DNA from: Mesostigma viride
Taxonomy: Eukaryota; Streptophyta; Mesostigmatophyceae; Mesostigmatales; Mesostigmataceae
Reading direction: 5' to 3'
NCBI GenBank assembly: GCA_009746045.1
Contig: RPFO01002013.1
Location: 7,501-71,500 of the forward strand
DNA length: 64,000 bases
The position numbers and the translations under genes are program-made. The first letter of the stretch is position 1. The number at the start of each line of letters is the position of its first letter. Below the pieces are notes generated by a model, which worked only from the letters and a program-made list of their open reading frames with translations, did no database searches and was not told the DNA's origin. This document shows, one piece after another, positions 1 through 14,232 of the stretch.

Positions 1-817
<817 letters not shown>

Positions 818-2034
818 TGCCAGGCTGCCATGCAGGCGAGCGGGCAAGCAAGCAGGCGAGCGGGCACGCTGGGAAACGGCCACACAAGAAACCTTTCGCG
901 GTCATGGTCTTTGCAAGAGCCAGCATGGGCAACAGATGGCACTGCTGTCACTATACATGGCAGCAAGACTCCAGCACAACATGGGGTAAACCCATCTTGA
1001 ACAGTCAAAGCACTTCCATATTACAAATACAGGCACCGCATCACACCTAACAGAAATGGATCACAGCCGTAGGGACCATGCACCCTTTCACATGCAGCAT
1101 GCAGCCCTCCTGGTTCAAGGCAAAGGGGTAAGCTGGCACTGCAGCCTGTTACTTCTATTGCACCGTTTGTAGTTACTTCCTACATGCTGAACTCAGGAAG
1201 TTCAACAAGAGCACTCACAGCGGTGAGCACTGAACAGAATACATGACATCAAACCACATGCAACCTTAATTGATCCCTGGCATGGGCATCTATCAGAGTC
1301 AGCTTCAATGCACAACGGAACCCGTGTACCATATGTAAGAGCCTGTTTGCTATCATGAGGATAGTAATATTAGTACTGTATAAAAGGATTCTACAGTACA
1401 TAAATACTTCCAGATTCGACAGCTAGCGACGCACATGCGCAGTGGCTCCCGCCACCATAATCTCCATCGCTTGCCCCCCCATCGACACAATAGGGAGTGG
1501 CGCGGTCATTGCACCCCGTATCTTTTCCTGCGCCAGGTGCATCATCCAGGCAATCTGAGCTCAACAAGGAAAAAGATACAAACGATCACAGCCAATGATG
1601 AACAGAAGGATGAGATCGAGCAATGCCAAACCTTGATATACCACAGTGTAACCATACAATTGATTGTCTATACAGTCTGGTCTCAGGCATCAGCAACATG
1701 CATCCATTCAAATTTATCCGCAGAGCCGTGAACAGCACAAGAGCGAGGAAACATGCCATAGCTAAAAAAAAAAATGTATATGTGCAACCCAGAAAGTAAG
1801 CAAAAGTAACGAGACACATTGAAAACACCGCAGAAGAAGATTTCTGCACAGGAATCATGTCAGTCTGATCGATCAGTATACTTGCTCTGAGCTGGTCCAG
1901 TGCAGCTATCACATGCACCTCTTCTACATATTAGCAGGACCAGTTGCCTTAATGAACTGACACTGCATAATGTACAAGCAAGCAAGCGTGAACCCCTAAG
2001 ACCAACCACTCAGGCACCCGCATGGCCTTGCAGG
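818..2034. repeat. Unit A of a tandem segmental duplication
   Basis: About 1.2 kb of unique-looking sequence that recurs almost unchanged at 3254-4470 (unit B) and more diverged at 4500-5650 (unit C). Shared landmarks are the array-exit sequence CTGCCATGCAGG, a GGCACCGCATCA segment, the stretch ending in the cysteine-rich exon, and GCAAGCGTGAACCC just before the next CAGG array. The repeating unit therefore contains one exon plus one microsatellite locus. Apart from the exon I see no gene in it. Confidence 0.85.
1435..1554 (-). CDS. Cysteine-rich DGG exon, copy A (internal exon, secreted-protein gene)
   Basis: A 120-nt internal exon bounded by a pyrimidine-rich acceptor ending CTCAG (on + at 1555-1559) and a GTGCGT donor (+ strand ACGCAC at 1429-1434). 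It begins with two bases, then TGC, and ends one base into a codon, so it is a phase 1-1 symmetric exon encoding about 40 residues. The peptide has the layout CLDD...DTGC...TPYCVDGGASDGDYGGG..C. Four other copies in the window keep the same phase, cysteine spacing and PxC-DGG core. I do not recognise a named domain; it loosely resembles short algal extracellular Cys-rich modules. It is probably part of the minus-strand gene that starts at 9751. It has no internal stop and looks functional. Confidence 0.75.
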
Positions 2035-3253
<1,219 letters not shown>

Positions 3254-4470
3254 GCCATGCAGGCCAGCGGGCAAGCAGGCAGGCGAGCGGGCAAGCAGGC
3301 AGGCGAGCGGGCAGGCAGGCAAACAACCACACGAGAAACCTTTAGCGGTCATGGTCTTTGCAAGAGCCAGCATGGGCAACAGATGGCACTGCTGTCACCA
3401 TGCATGGCAGCAAGTTTCCAGCTCAACGTGGGGTAAACCCATCTTGTCCAGTCAAAGCACTTCCATATTACAAATACAGGCACCGCATCACACCTAACAG
3501 AAATGGATCACAGCCGTAGGGACCATGCACCCTTTCACATGCAGCATGCGGCCCTCCTGGTTCAAGGCAAAGCGATAAGCTGGCACTGCAGCCTGTGACT
3601 TCTATTACACAGTTTGTAATTACTTCCTACATGCTGAACTCAGGAAGTTCAACAAGAGCACTCACAGCGGTGAGCACTGAACAGAATACATGACATCAAA
3701 CCACATGCAACCTTAATTGATCCCTGGCATGGGCATCTATCTATCAGAGTCAGCTTCAATGCACGACGGAGCCCGTGTACCATATGTAAGACCCTGTCTG
3801 CTATTATGATGCTAGTATTGTTAGTACTGTAACAGGGTACTACATAAATATTTCCAGATTTGACAGCCCGCACGTACATGCGCAGTGGCTCCCTCCAGCA
3901 TAATCTGCATCGCTGGCCCCCCCATCGACGCAAATGGGGTGAACAGCGTAAGGCCAGCACCCCGAATCATATCCGTCGTCTGGCATATCGTCCAGGCAAT
4001 CTGACCTCAATAAGGAAAAAGATACAAACGATCACAGCCAATGATGAACAGAAGGATGAGATCGAGCAATGCCAAACCTTGATATACCACAATGTAACCA
4101 TGCGATTGATTGTCTATACAGTCTGGTCTCAGGCATCAGCAACATGCATCCATTCAAATTTATCCGCAGAGCCGTGAACATCACAAGAGCAAGGAAACAT
4201 GCCAAAGCCCAAAATCAATATGCATATGTGCAACCCAAAAAGTATGTAAGCAGAAGTAACAAGACACATTGAAAACACTGCAGAAGAAGATTTCTGCACA
4301 GGAATCATGTCAGTCTAATCGATCAGTACTTGCTCTGAGCTGGTCCAGTGCAGCCATCACATGTGCACCTCTTCAAGCAGGACCAGTTGCCTTAATGAAC
4401 TGTGCATAATGTACAAGCAAGCAAGCGTGAACCCCCAAGCCCAAGCCCTCAGGCACCTAGGCATGGCCTT
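3254..4470. repeat. Unit B of the tandem segmental duplication
   Basis: Close copy of unit A, colinear over its whole length with small differences. It contains the cysteine-rich exon copy B. The unit ends at the short CAGG locus at 4471-4500. Nothing else gene-like is visible in it. Confidence 0.85.
3878..4000 (-). CDS. Cysteine-rich DGG exon, copy B
   Basis: A 123-nt phase 1-1 exon with acceptor ...TTATTGAGGTCAG and donor GTACGT, at the same relative place as copy A. The encoded ~41 residues read CLDD...DSGC...HPICVDGGASDADYAGG..C. Both splice sites, the frame and all cysteines of the motif are kept although the middle (about 10 codons before PIC) has diverged strongly from copy A. That pattern fits selection on the frame rather than neutral decay. 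Likely the fourth recognisable exon of the minus-strand gene. Confidence 0.75.
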
Positions 4471-4500
4471 GCAGGCAGGCAGGGTGGGCGGACGGGCGGG
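4471..4500. repeat. Unexpanded CAGG locus between units B and C
   Basis: At the position where units A and B are joined by a 1.2-kb array, this junction has only GCAGGCAGGCAGGGTGGGCGG-like sequence, about three CAGG units. It is the short allele-like paralogue of the expanded arrays. Confidence 0.8.
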
Positions 4501-5650
4501 GAAACGGCCACACAAGAAACCTTCAGCGGTCATGCTCTTTGCAAGAGCCAGCATGGGCAACAGATGGCACTGCTGTCACCATGCAAGGCAGCAAGTTTCC
4601 AGCACAACATGCGGTAAACCCATCTTGTCCAGTCAAAGCACTTCCATATTACAAATACAGGCACCGCATCAAATCGCAATTCACAGATACAATTTGCAAC
4701 CAAAAACAGCTCAAGTGCAGAAATTTGTAAGATCGAACTTGATTACTGCCACAATATAGCTGAGACTTCGAAAGAGCCGGTACCGACGGTCCTTCCTTTG
4801 CATGGTGGCCCATGGGAGCAGTGCAGCCATTAAAAGCACCCCGCACACCCCTCCTCCCAGATTACCCAGAACTTTGATGCGTTGTGGCTAATAGACGCAA
4901 GCAGGCTCTTGGCCAGACAACCTGAGGCATGCAGCACGTGGGTGGCAGTGCTCACATCTATATAATACAGTATCGCAGCAGTAAAGGGACCACCCCCTCA
5001 CATGCATGCAGCACCTGCCCTCCTGGTTCAAGGCAAAGCAGTAATCGGGCACTGCAGTGCAGCCTGTGACTTCTGTTGCACCGTTTGCAACCTCCCTATG
5101 TACCATGTGCTGAACAGTCTGTTGCACCGTTTGCGACCTGAGTCCCTACAATGAGCTGAATTAAGGAAGAAAGGAATGCTTGAATCAGCCATGAACAGCA
5201 CGAAAAGCAGAAAACATGTTAAACAACAACATGCAACCTTAGTATGTACCATGGCGATGGCATCTATGTATCAGCGAAAGCGCTAGAGACCATGTACCAG
5301 AGGTAGAAGCCATTGTTACTGCTAGTATTTTAGTATCGGATACACACACAAAAACTCAAGAGATATGACAGCCAGCACGCACATGCGCAGTACTGGCCCT
5401 CAGCATAAGTCTCCGTGCTAGGCCCGCCAGTTATGCAAACGGGCGACGTGGGATATTCACAGTCAAGGTCTGTGTAACCATACAACCCGGTGTCAAAACA
5501 ACGTGCTGGTCGCAGGAAGACACAAGCACGTACGCACAGCCAGGAACAGCAGGAATGATAGAAATGTCAAACCGCAATCTAAAAAGAGAGCAACCAAGAC
5601 AGTCTATGTATGAGAAGAACTAACGAGAAATCTTGTGCGACACACGAAGA
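4501..5650. repeat. Unit C of the tandem segmental duplication (diverged)
   Basis: Starts with the same array-exit segment (AAACGGCCACACAAGAAACC) as units A and B, then diverges by substitutions and indels. It contains exon copy C at 5383-5505. No other gene seen. Confidence 0.7.
5383..5505 (-). CDS. Cysteine-rich DGG exon, copy C
   Basis: A 123-nt phase 1-1 exon. The acceptor is GACCAG (intron side at 5506-5511) and the donor GTGCGT. The peptide contains CFDTG near the start, then LDCEYPTSPVCITGG and a tail ending YCA. The second cysteine is preceded by D instead of G, and DGG has become TGG, so it is the most diverged copy. It stays open and keeps length divisible by three. Probably the third exon of the minus-strand gene. 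Confidence 0.65.
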
Positions 5651-7446
5651 AGCTATATTCCACTTTTCTATGGTTAATTAACCGTCTTAATCGGGCGCGG
5701 TCTACTGTAGACCTCAGCTGTCAGCTGAAATTAGCCGACATCGGGTTAATTGCTTGTACAGTGTACAACAAACAGAGGGTTCACTAGAGATATAAGGCCC
5801 TGACCAGAGAAGTACCACGTGCGTACAAGACATTGGTACCTCATGAACATCTATATCAAGGGAAAAAGTATTATATGTCTCTATTGATATACTGGTACAT
5901 TAGTAACAATGGAAGCAATAATAGCACAGCAGCTATTGAATGTTATATTATTATGGTTATGCACATTCTAGTACAATCTATTATTTTTTTATCTGCATAT
6001 GTATATCTCGAATGATGTAAATGTGATACACTCATAGTAGTATTATATTGTATAGCTCATATTATACCGTCTTCGTCAAACCAAGCGCACGGCATTTTTC
6101 GGTGTTTTCACATGATAGGGGTTGATTTCGGGGAAGTCGGGTGAACCCATCGTCCGTAAACTACCTGACATGTCTGGTAGTTTGACCAACAGTCGAATTT
6201 CGGCCACGCCACTTGTGACGGAAGACAGTTGTCCAGTGGGTCCGGCACACTTAGGGACGAAGGTGATGCATAGGTTTTGGGGTAATATCCGCCATAGCCT
6301 GGTAATTATAGGGCTGCTATCATAGGGGATCACGTGACTTTGGGGGGAAATTTTCGACCGAATGCGCGCACGGATATGGCAGATGCGCTCAAAAAAACGT
6401 GGCTGGGGTGAGTTTTGGGCGTTGACGGAAAGGAATTGGCACTCCGGACACCTACGCAGGCTGTATGACCGATATCGTGTACGCAGGAGGCCATGCTAGG
6501 TATAAATTTTACCTCCATTTCGACGATGACGGCAAGGGTATTACCTGGTACAAGTGAGTGGCCAGGTGACTGGTCTCCTCATTATAATAAGTAAGTTTCC
6601 TTGTGCAGTGCCTGTTCTCTTTACAAGGCGCTACAATTTCTAGCATTCAACAATCACAGCATCCTGAATAGTAAATGCTTGTATTCTATTCAACCTTGGT
6701 CCTTAATTCCTCAAAGTAACAATGATGACCCCTTTTCCAACTTCTACGAGGGAAGGGGCTGCAACGTAAGTTCGACTTCGTGCATTCGGTCCGATCAGAG
6801 ATCACTGGCTTCAGAGCAACTCTCACAAGGGAAAGGGGCGATGAGATCCAATTCAAGTGTGTTTGGAACTTCAAGAAGTCATGTGGCGGCGCTCTTGGTG
6901 CTCTACTTAAGACAATATCGATGGGTGCGATGCATGGACACTCTGCCAATGATGGAATACTGCTGCTGCTGATAATGATGATGATGCTGATGATGATGAT
7001 GATGATGACGACGACGACGACGACGATGATGACAACGAGGATAGTAACATAGACTGCATCATGTTGGTGCCAGTACAGGAACCATCGACCTCGAAACACA
7101 ATGAGAAGGAGATGATGGGATAGGGAAAGAAAACCTGCTTAGTATTAAAGCCTTACAAGTTGGCTTTGTCCTGCAACTAGCAGAGATAGAAGAGGCATTG
7201 CCTCCAAGTCAAAACTAAATAACTAATGACAAGATCCGTTCTAAGGAGACAAGTAGCCTAAGTTGCTTTTTCAAAGTAACTAGGCACCAGGCCAAAAAGC
7301 TACGGCTTAAGTTGGTTATAGTTGAAGTAAGTTGCTTATAAAGCCTTCACATGATAACTCTAAATTATTTTGAACGGGTGTGGGCGGACAAGCCAAGATG
7401 ATGAATGAATATATACTGGGCAGGATCGCGGACATCATCACCGTAC
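5651..7446. other. Intron-like stretch without a recognised gene
   Basis: About 1.8 kb between exon copy C and the PPC-like exon. It contains a short imperfect palindrome near 6157-6183 (ACTACCTGACATGTCTGGTAGT) and a small TGA/TGACGA trinucleotide tract at 6961-7035. Open frames here (for example 6076-6333) show no recognisable protein. I read it as intron sequence. Confidence 0.5.
6961..7035. repeat. ATG/ACG trinucleotide microsatellite
   Basis: TGCTGCTG, then repeated ATGATG, then ACGACG units followed by GATGATGAC. Short imperfect array in the intron-like region. Confidence 0.9.
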
Positions 7447-7836
7447 CTTCAAAGCCTGTGATTTCAAGGAAGAAGGGACCTTGCTGGTCATAGTACCCAT
7501 CCACAACGATGTCCACAGTTGTGTTTGCCGGCAACCAGATGTCCATTTCACTCGCCTTCTCCTCTGCGCAATCTCCGTCGTCATTGCACTCAATCAGGTC
7601 GCCGCCAATATATACGTAGAGTGCCGTGTCAAAAGTGGTGCCACAAAGGGAGATGTGCAACTTGGTGGCACTATCTGTCTTAAACCGGAAGACCACATCG
7701 GGCGCGTTTTGTCCCAAAAACTGGCCTGGCCCAGCATTACACCCTTGGAAAGAGTTGTTGTATACACTTGTATCGCCGGAATAAGAGAACGGCAGGTTTG
7801 CAACCAATATAGGACTCTCCATGGTATCTTCACGCG
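7447..7836 (-). CDS. PPC-like (pre-peptidase C-terminal-like) domain exon
   Basis: A 390-nt (130-codon) exon with an excellent pyrimidine-rich acceptor ending CCTCCCCCAG and a donor GTACGG. Like the DGG exons it is phase 1-1. The domain reads LPFSYSGDTS..., FRFKTDSATKLHISLCG, FDTALYVYIGGDLIECNDD, and ends VDIVVDGYYDQQGPFFLEITG. This is the pattern of PPC-like beta-sandwich domains of secreted proteins (F-D-x-x-L-Y-V, C-N-D-D, Y/VVDGY). Such domains are usually extracellular and assist secretion or binding of carbohydrate or matrix; the exact ligand here is unknown. The pyrimidine tract would itself encode SPPP-rich sequence if read, so an alternative longer exon with a proline-rich linker cannot be excluded, although a stop codon lies about 80 bp upstream. 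Confidence 0.8.
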
Positions 7837-9591
7837 CTGGGGGAGGCGGTGGCGAAGGTGGCGGCGAAGAAGAAGGCGGCGATGGTGTTCCATTTCAAGC
7901 AATCCAGGTGCAGACAGGGGCAAAGGAGATGATAAAAATGGTTAATCTTTATGAACAAGGAAGGACACATTCTTCCAGTCTCTTTATTGCAACCCTATAC
8001 TGCGGAGCAATGACGCAACGGCGTGTCTCCTCATGCCCAACACAGATCCTATACAGAAAAAAAATCACAGCTCAAGCAGCATTGTGTTTACATGGCCCAA
8101 GCCGCGCATGCATATGAAGAAGAACCTTCGCAAGTTAGAACAATGTGTGATTATAAACGAGTGCACACATATAAAAAACGCTAGAACTTAAAGTACCTAA
8201 AGGTGTTACGATGCCCTGCAAAGAATTTGAAATACTAGGGTAGATCCGAAATCTAATTTATATCACACCCCTCTACTCCTTATCTACATTAGAACAGGCA
8301 TTCATCGTGAACATAAACTAATTTAAGCCCTTATCAATGTGCGTTCAGGTGCAACCTAGTAAGATAACATGTCAGCATGTAGTGCACAACCCCAATCAAG
8401 AGAAGGGTGGGTTGTGGGGTAAAAAAGCCTTTAAAACAGTCTTCGGCAACATTCCCCCTTGGCCAAGCAGCGCAGCTGTAGCAAGCATCATGCAAGTTTC
8501 ATGCAAGGATTCACTTGCTCAAGAAACCCTTAAAAAAGGGTGCAGCATAGCGTATATTCTATGTTTACTTTCTCGGCCCTCCACTGACTTGTTTGAGATG
8601 AAAGAAATCTTTGGCTTGATTTCCACTATCTTCTCGGCATATGTAACTGTAATCTTGTGCCCGTGCGTGCCGCACAAATTTTCCTTAGCACCGCCAGACT
8701 GCAAGTGGCAACTATCCAGCAGTGGCCTACGACACATGCAATGATGATCCTCGATGCCATGCAGCCCATTTTCGTAAAAATCCCACTGTCAGCCTTTAAC
8801 AGGCTTGCTATAGCACCAAATGTAAGCTCAGCTGCATACAGCACTTAACCTGACAGTGCTATTCAAAAGCTAACTGCTGGTACTATTAGCTTGGTTTGTG
8901 GACATTATGATGCCAAGCGCTAACTGTCCGCTATTTATAGCAGACAGTTGGGTACCACATAAGGCTAGCAAACAGGCACAACCAGGACTATCTATAATCC
9001 TGACAGTTTCTTTGGAGGAAACTGGTCATGCTGTCCTGAGAGCAGGAACTTTGCAACTTCTGTGTATCCCAGCACTTTTGGCAGCCCTGTGTGGCTGTAT
9101 ACAATGCAGACGTGTGTGGCATGGCATGGATAGCTGCTTACTCGCGCGTAACCCATGTACGTAAGTGAGCGGATAGTATATGTCAGATGGGCTATCCGTG
9201 CAGTGTCACCAAAGGAACGCATGGTGGCACTATCCAAAGAAATTGTCCAATGTTAATAGTGAGGTTCCTAACCCTCCCTGTAGGTTTAATTCTCAATGTT
9301 AGGGGATTTTGCTTGCCTGAAAATGATCCTCTTTCATCCAATTTTGACAGCAAATATCTTGCATTGAGCACTTTATGGACTTGTGATATTATTGCATGTT
9401 CTGGAAGCCCTTGAAGGGTAGATACTCCTAGCATCTTGGAACCTTGGGGTACAGTATATTTGGAGTTGTGGCCTTGAAGTTTTTTTTTTTTGCATTTTCA
9501 GGGGTTAAAAAAATGCCAAAACCTGGTCCCGGCCTGTGGGTTGACATCGGCTGCACAAATATATAATCCCATCTTGACAAACAACACATAC
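7837..9591. other. Intron between start exon and PPC-like exon
   Basis: 1.75 kb with a GTATGT donor at its upstream end (minus strand, 9591-9586) and a CCCCCAG acceptor at 7837-7843. AT-rich, no recognised coding sequence. A 12-T run at 9481-9491 lies just inside it. Confidence 0.55.
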
Positions 9592-9751
9592 CAAGGCAGG
9601 AATAGCCGGGATGAAAACTTCCATTGTCGACCCCTCCGTCATTGCAAATAGGCGTAGAAGCATTGCAACCAGAGTCCATTTGGTCAACAGTGTCGTCAAT
9701 ACAACCTGACATCAGAAAGAAACAGACCACACCGCCATAAGCAAAAGCCAT
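9592..9751 (-). CDS. Probable first exon: signal peptide plus DGG module, copy E
   Basis: Starts with ATG at 9751 and reads MAFAYGGVVCFFLMSG, a short hydrophobic leader that looks like a secretion signal. It continues into CIDDT...DSGC...TPICNDGGVDNGSF..GYSC and stops at a GTATGT donor in phase 1. The internal position 9705/9706 also carries an AG acceptor (TTTCTTTCTGATGTCAG) exactly where the other DGG exons begin, so it may instead be an internal 114-nt phase 1-1 exon (9592-9705). Either reading keeps the frame. I prefer the start-exon model because the upstream extension is open and hydrophobic. The resulting protein would be secreted, with one PPC-like domain and several DGG modules. Confidence 0.65.
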
Positions 9752-10735
9752 GATGCAAGGTATGTCAAGCCTTCATCTACAAAAAATGCAACCACGTATC
9801 TTTCTCATAAGCAGAAAATGACCACACATCTTCACTGTCAACAAGTGTATCGGATCAGGCCTATACGAAAAAAGGGATGATACGAAAAGGCCTAAATGTA
9901 TGAAATAGTAACTAAAGATAGTTATAATATAGCCCTATTAAACTACGCTATATCTTGATATTATGAAAAAGCCTATACGAAAGGGCTGATACAAAAAAGC
10001 CTGAACAAAATATATACTGGTACCAAGAGGGGGTGGTTTTACCGGATTAGGATACATTTTTTTGTCTAGGATACATTTGATGCACTGTGCAGTTTTCAGA
10101 TGTGTTTGTGGGGGTTGATTGCGCCTAGCATGCATTTTATTGAAGCAATGAGTTTCCCAAGATATACATTATATAAACTAAGACAATTGACCCATTAACG
10201 CAATGAGACAACATATGCCAATTGAACGCTGCCCGCAACTTTATTCCAAGCTCATTATTATATGATTCCAAGACCATAACTCTTCCAAGACCGTACATCT
10301 TCAAGATATAGCACTACAGACACCCACGCGGCTTCCGCGGTCATCACGCTCCTCCTCCAAGACAACTCAACCTTACAGGACGTTGGGCCATCATACGTCC
10401 GGAATAATTGTGTCACTTATTACATAACCAAACTTTTTGAGGGATCGCCATGGTTGCATGGTTTCAACACATGCGCCCTGCACTCATGTGCATCAAAGGT
10501 GTTGCGTAGTGCCAACTCAGTGTCAAAGAAATGATTCAATAATATTTCCCGTATGGCCATGAAGGCCCACATGAGTTAAACATGGCCGAGAGTGATTGCA
10601 TCATCCTTCTTGGCGACATCGGTCTTGACGACGTCGATGGGGAAGACGGCAGCACCTGCATGTGAACAAAAGAATCCATGAACTGTGGCATCCAAAGGCA
10701 ACAACATATTAGCATCCCATTGAACACGAAGCCAC
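9752..10735. other. Region upstream of the start exon, no gene seen
   Basis: AT-rich sequence with repeated short phrases such as ATACGAAAAGGCCT / ATACGAAAGGGCTG near 9865-10005. It should contain the promoter of the minus-strand gene but I see no convincing TATA box at a fixed distance. Confidence 0.4.
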
Positions 10736-12380
10736 GCTGACCCGGCCATCCAGCCGCCCACGCAGCCACAGAGCCAGCCAGCCACGCAGTGACGCACCCA
10801 CCCAGCCACACATCCACGCATCCACGCACCCGGCACCCACCCCCCCCCCAGCCAGCCACGCAGCCACGCAGCCACGCAGCAGCGCAGCCACGCAGCCACA
10901 CAGCCACGCACCCTCCTTTCCAGCCACGCAGCCACGCAGCCACGCAGCCACGCAGCCACGCAGCCACGCAGCCACGCAGCCACGCAGCCACGCAGCCACG
11001 CAGCCACGCAGCCACGCAGCAGCGCAGCTACGCAGCCACACAGCCACGCACCCTCCTTTCCAGCCAAGCAGCCACGCAGCCACGCAGCCACGCAGCCACG
11101 CAGCAGCGCAGCCACGCAGCCACACAGCCACGCACCCTCCTTTCCAGCCACGCAGCCACGCAGCCACGCAGCCACGCAGCCACGCAGCCACGCAGCCACG
11201 CAGCCACGCAGCCACGCAGCCACGCAGCCACGCAGCCACGCAGCCACGCAGCAGCGCAGCTACGCAGCCACACAGCCACGCACCCTCCTTTCCAGCCAAG
11301 CAGCCACGCAGCCACGCAGCCACGCAGCCACGCAGCAGCGCAGCCACGCAGCCACACAGCCACGCACCCTCCTTTCCAGCCACGCAGCCACGCAGCAGCG
11401 CAGCCACGCAGCCACACAGCCACGCACCCTCCTTTCCAGCCAAGCAGCCACGCAGCCACGCAGCCACGCAGCCACGCAGCCACGCAGCAGCGCAGCCACG
11501 CAGCCACGCAGCCACACAGCCACGCAGCCACGCAGCCACGCAGCAGCGCAGCCACGCAGCCACGCAGCCACGCAGCCACGCAGCAGCGCAGCCACGCAGC
11601 CACACAGCCACGCACCCTCCTTTCCAGCCAAGCAGCCACGCAGCCACGCAGCCACGCAGCAGCGCAGCCACGCAGCCACACAGCCACGCACCCTCCTTTC
11701 CAGCCAAGCAGCCACGCAGCCACGCAGCAGCGCAGCCACGCAGCCACACAGCCACGCACCCTCCTTTCCAGCCAAGCAGCCACGCAGCCACGCAGCCACG
11801 CAGCAGCGCAGCCACGCAGCCACACAGCCACGCAGCCACGCAGCCACGCAGCCACGCAGCAGCGCAGCCACGCAGCCACGCAGCAGCGCAGCCACGCAGC
11901 CACACAGCCACGCACCCTCCTTTCCAGCCACGCAGCCACGCAGCCACGCAGCCACGCAGCCACGCAGCCACGCAGCAGCGCAGCCACGCAGCCACACAGC
12001 CACGCACCCTCCTTTCCAGCCAAGCAGCCACGCAGCCACGCAGCCACGCAGCAGCGCAGCCACGCAGCCACACAGCCACGCACCCTCCTTTCCAGCCACG
12101 CAGCCACGCAGCCACGCAGCCACGCAGCCACACAGCCACGCAGCCACGCAGCCACGCAGCCACGCAGCCACGCAGCCACGCAGCAGCGCAGCCACGCAGC
12201 CACGCAGCAGCGCAGCCACGCAGCCACACAGCCACGCACCCTCCTTTCCAGCCAAGCAGCCACGCAGCCACGCAGCAGCGCAGCCACGCAGCCACGCAGC
12301 CACGCAGCAGCGCAGCCACGCAGCCACACAGCCACGCACCCTCCTTTCCAGCCAAGCAGCCACGCAGTCACACAGTCAAA
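10736..12380. repeat. CAGCCACGC minisatellite with higher-order structure
   Basis: 1.6 kb of 9-bp CAGCCACGC units. A spacer CACCCTCCTTTCCAGCC appears 14 times, each time preceded by CAGCGCAGCCACGCAGCCACACAGC (with small variation), so the array has a higher-order repeat of variable length (about 60-190 bp). All frames are open on both strands (AAWLRGCV and AATQPRSH peptides), an artefact of a 9-bp repeat without stops. Flanked at the right by a C-rich tract at 12390-12420. Confidence 0.95.
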
Positions 12381-12580
12381 CCCCCCCTACACCCCCCCCC
12401 CCCCACCCACCCACCCCCCACCCACTCAACACTACACGAATGACTCACAAAGAACTGCTGCACCACCGATGATCCCTGCGGGAACTGCTCTGCTGCCGAC
12501 GGTCCCTGCGAAAACTGCTGCAGTGCCGACAATGCCTGTGGAAACTGCGACATTGCCGACGCTGCCTGCGGGAACTGAAG

Positions 12581-12637
<57 letters not shown>

Positions 12638-12674
12638 AGTTGTTGCTGCAGTTGCTGCTGCAGTTGCTGCTGCA

Positions 12675-12713
<39 letters not shown>

Positions 12714-12984
12714 GCTGGACCACTTGTTTCTGCACCTCTTGACGCAGCTGCAAACCAAGCTCTTCAACCTTCTTGCTTTGGTTCTCCATAGCTCGTTGCA
12801 TCTCTCTCATCGTCTGTTCCACGCCCACCAGTACGGGGGTCGGCGGCGGCAGCGGCTGGGTACGCTCTGGCTGGGTGCGCTCTGGCTGCCGTGCAGGACC
12901 TTGCCACATCGGCCGGCGCATTGGTGGTTTGCACCGGCCAAAAAATCTACTTTCATGGCACCAGATTTCTTTCCTAGCACCCAT
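12368..12984 (-). CDS. Putative coiled-coil, glutamine-rich protein fragment
   Basis: ORF from 12984 (stop at 12445) whose first half looks coding: a basic CKPPMRRPMW segment, a PERTQ duplication and a predicted coiled coil (MREMQRAMENQSKKVEELGL then LRQEVQKQVVQLEQ) that runs into about 45 Gln codons broken by Leu. Beyond the CAG tract the frames diverge; a second frame ending at 12368 encodes a 12-13-residue imperfect repeat (QFPQALSALQQFSQG...), so length change in the CAG tract may have shifted the frame. An acidic ORF just upstream (MPDADSRSDDMDELIDLCYA at 13061) may be an earlier exon or frame. No family is recognised; whether it is expressed is uncertain. Confidence 0.4.
12582..12713. 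repeat. CTG/CAG tract with CAGTTG interruptions
   Basis: About 130 bp of CTG triplets on the + strand, interrupted four times by CAGTTG. On the minus strand it encodes Gln with Leu interruptions in the putative coiled-coil ORF. Confidence 0.95.
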
Positions 12985-13224
12985 TTTCTACAATCGTCCC
13001 CGGCATAACACAAATCAATCAATTCGTCCATGTCATCGCTTCGGCTATCAGCATCGGGCATAGTTCCCGTGGCTAGTGCCCATCATTCTTTCCACCTTGA
13101 GCGGGGCGAAGTCACGAATTCAAGCGCGAAGTGCATTTGAATCAAGCGGGAACTGGGTGACACTGCTTGAAGACGTGCAGCTCCAAGGCATGCAAATGAT
13201 GCAATGTATGAAAGATACGATACG

Positions 13225-14232
13225 CAAAGTTCAGGTGTTCAGGTGAAGCCGTGAAGACGTGGTGAAGACAGGTGAAGACGCGGTGAAGACGTGAAGCCGT
13301 GAAGCCGTGAAGACGTGGTGAAGACAGGTGAAGACGCGGTGAAGACGTGAAGACGTGAAGACGTGAAGACGTGAAGACGTGAAGACACGATACGGCAAGT
13401 TCAGGTGAAGTTCAGGTGTTCAGGTGAAGCCGTGAAGACGTGAAGCCGTGAAGCCGTGAAGACGTGGTGAAGACAGGTGAAGACGCGGTGAAGACGTGAA
13501 GACGTGAAGACGTGAAGACGTGAAGACGTGAAGACACGATACGGCAAGTTCAGGTGAAGTTCAGGTGTTCAGGTGAAGCCGTGAAGACGTGAAGCCGTGA
13601 AGCCGTGAAGACGTGGTGAAGACAGGTGAAGACGCGGTGAAGACGTGAAGACGTGAAGACGTGAAGACGTGAAGACGTGAAGACACGATACGGCAAGTTC
13701 AGGTGAAGTTCAGGTGTTCAGGTGAAGCCGTGAAGACGTGAAGACGTGAAGCCGTGAAGACGTGGTGAAGACAGGTGAAGACGCGGTGAAGACGTGAAGA
13801 CGTGAAGACGTGAAGACGTGAAGACACGATACGGCAAGTTCAGGTGAAGTTCAGGTGTTCAGGTGAAGCCGTGAAGACGTGAAGCCGTGAAGCCGTGAAG
13901 ACGTGGTGAAGACAGGTGAAGACGCGGTGAAGACGTGAAGACGTGAAGACGTGAAGACGTGAAGACGTGAAGACACGATACGGCAAGTTCAGGTGAAGTT
14001 CAGGTGTTCAGGTGAAGCCGTGAAGACGTGAAGACGCGAAGACGTGAAGACGTGGTGAAGACAGGTGAAGACGCGGTGAAGACGTGAAGACGTGAAGACG
14101 TGCATGCAAGGTATCAAAGATACGATACGCCGCAAGTTCAGGTGAAGTCGTGAAGACGTGAAGACGTGAAGACGTGAAGACGTGAAGACGTGAAGACGTG
14201 AAGACGTGAAGACGTGAAGACGTGAAGACCAG
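13225..14232. repeat. GTGAAGACG minisatellite with ~149-bp higher-order unit
   Basis: 9-bp GTGAAGACG/GTGAAGCCG units arranged in a higher-order repeat marked by GATACGGCAAGTTCAGGTG at about 13388, 13537, 13687, 13828 and 13977, with a variant at 14124. Spacings are 149, 150, 141 and 149 bp. The last 100 bp is a simple run of the 9-mer. Minus-strand ORFs (VFTSSRLH repeats) are shadows. Confidence 0.95.
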
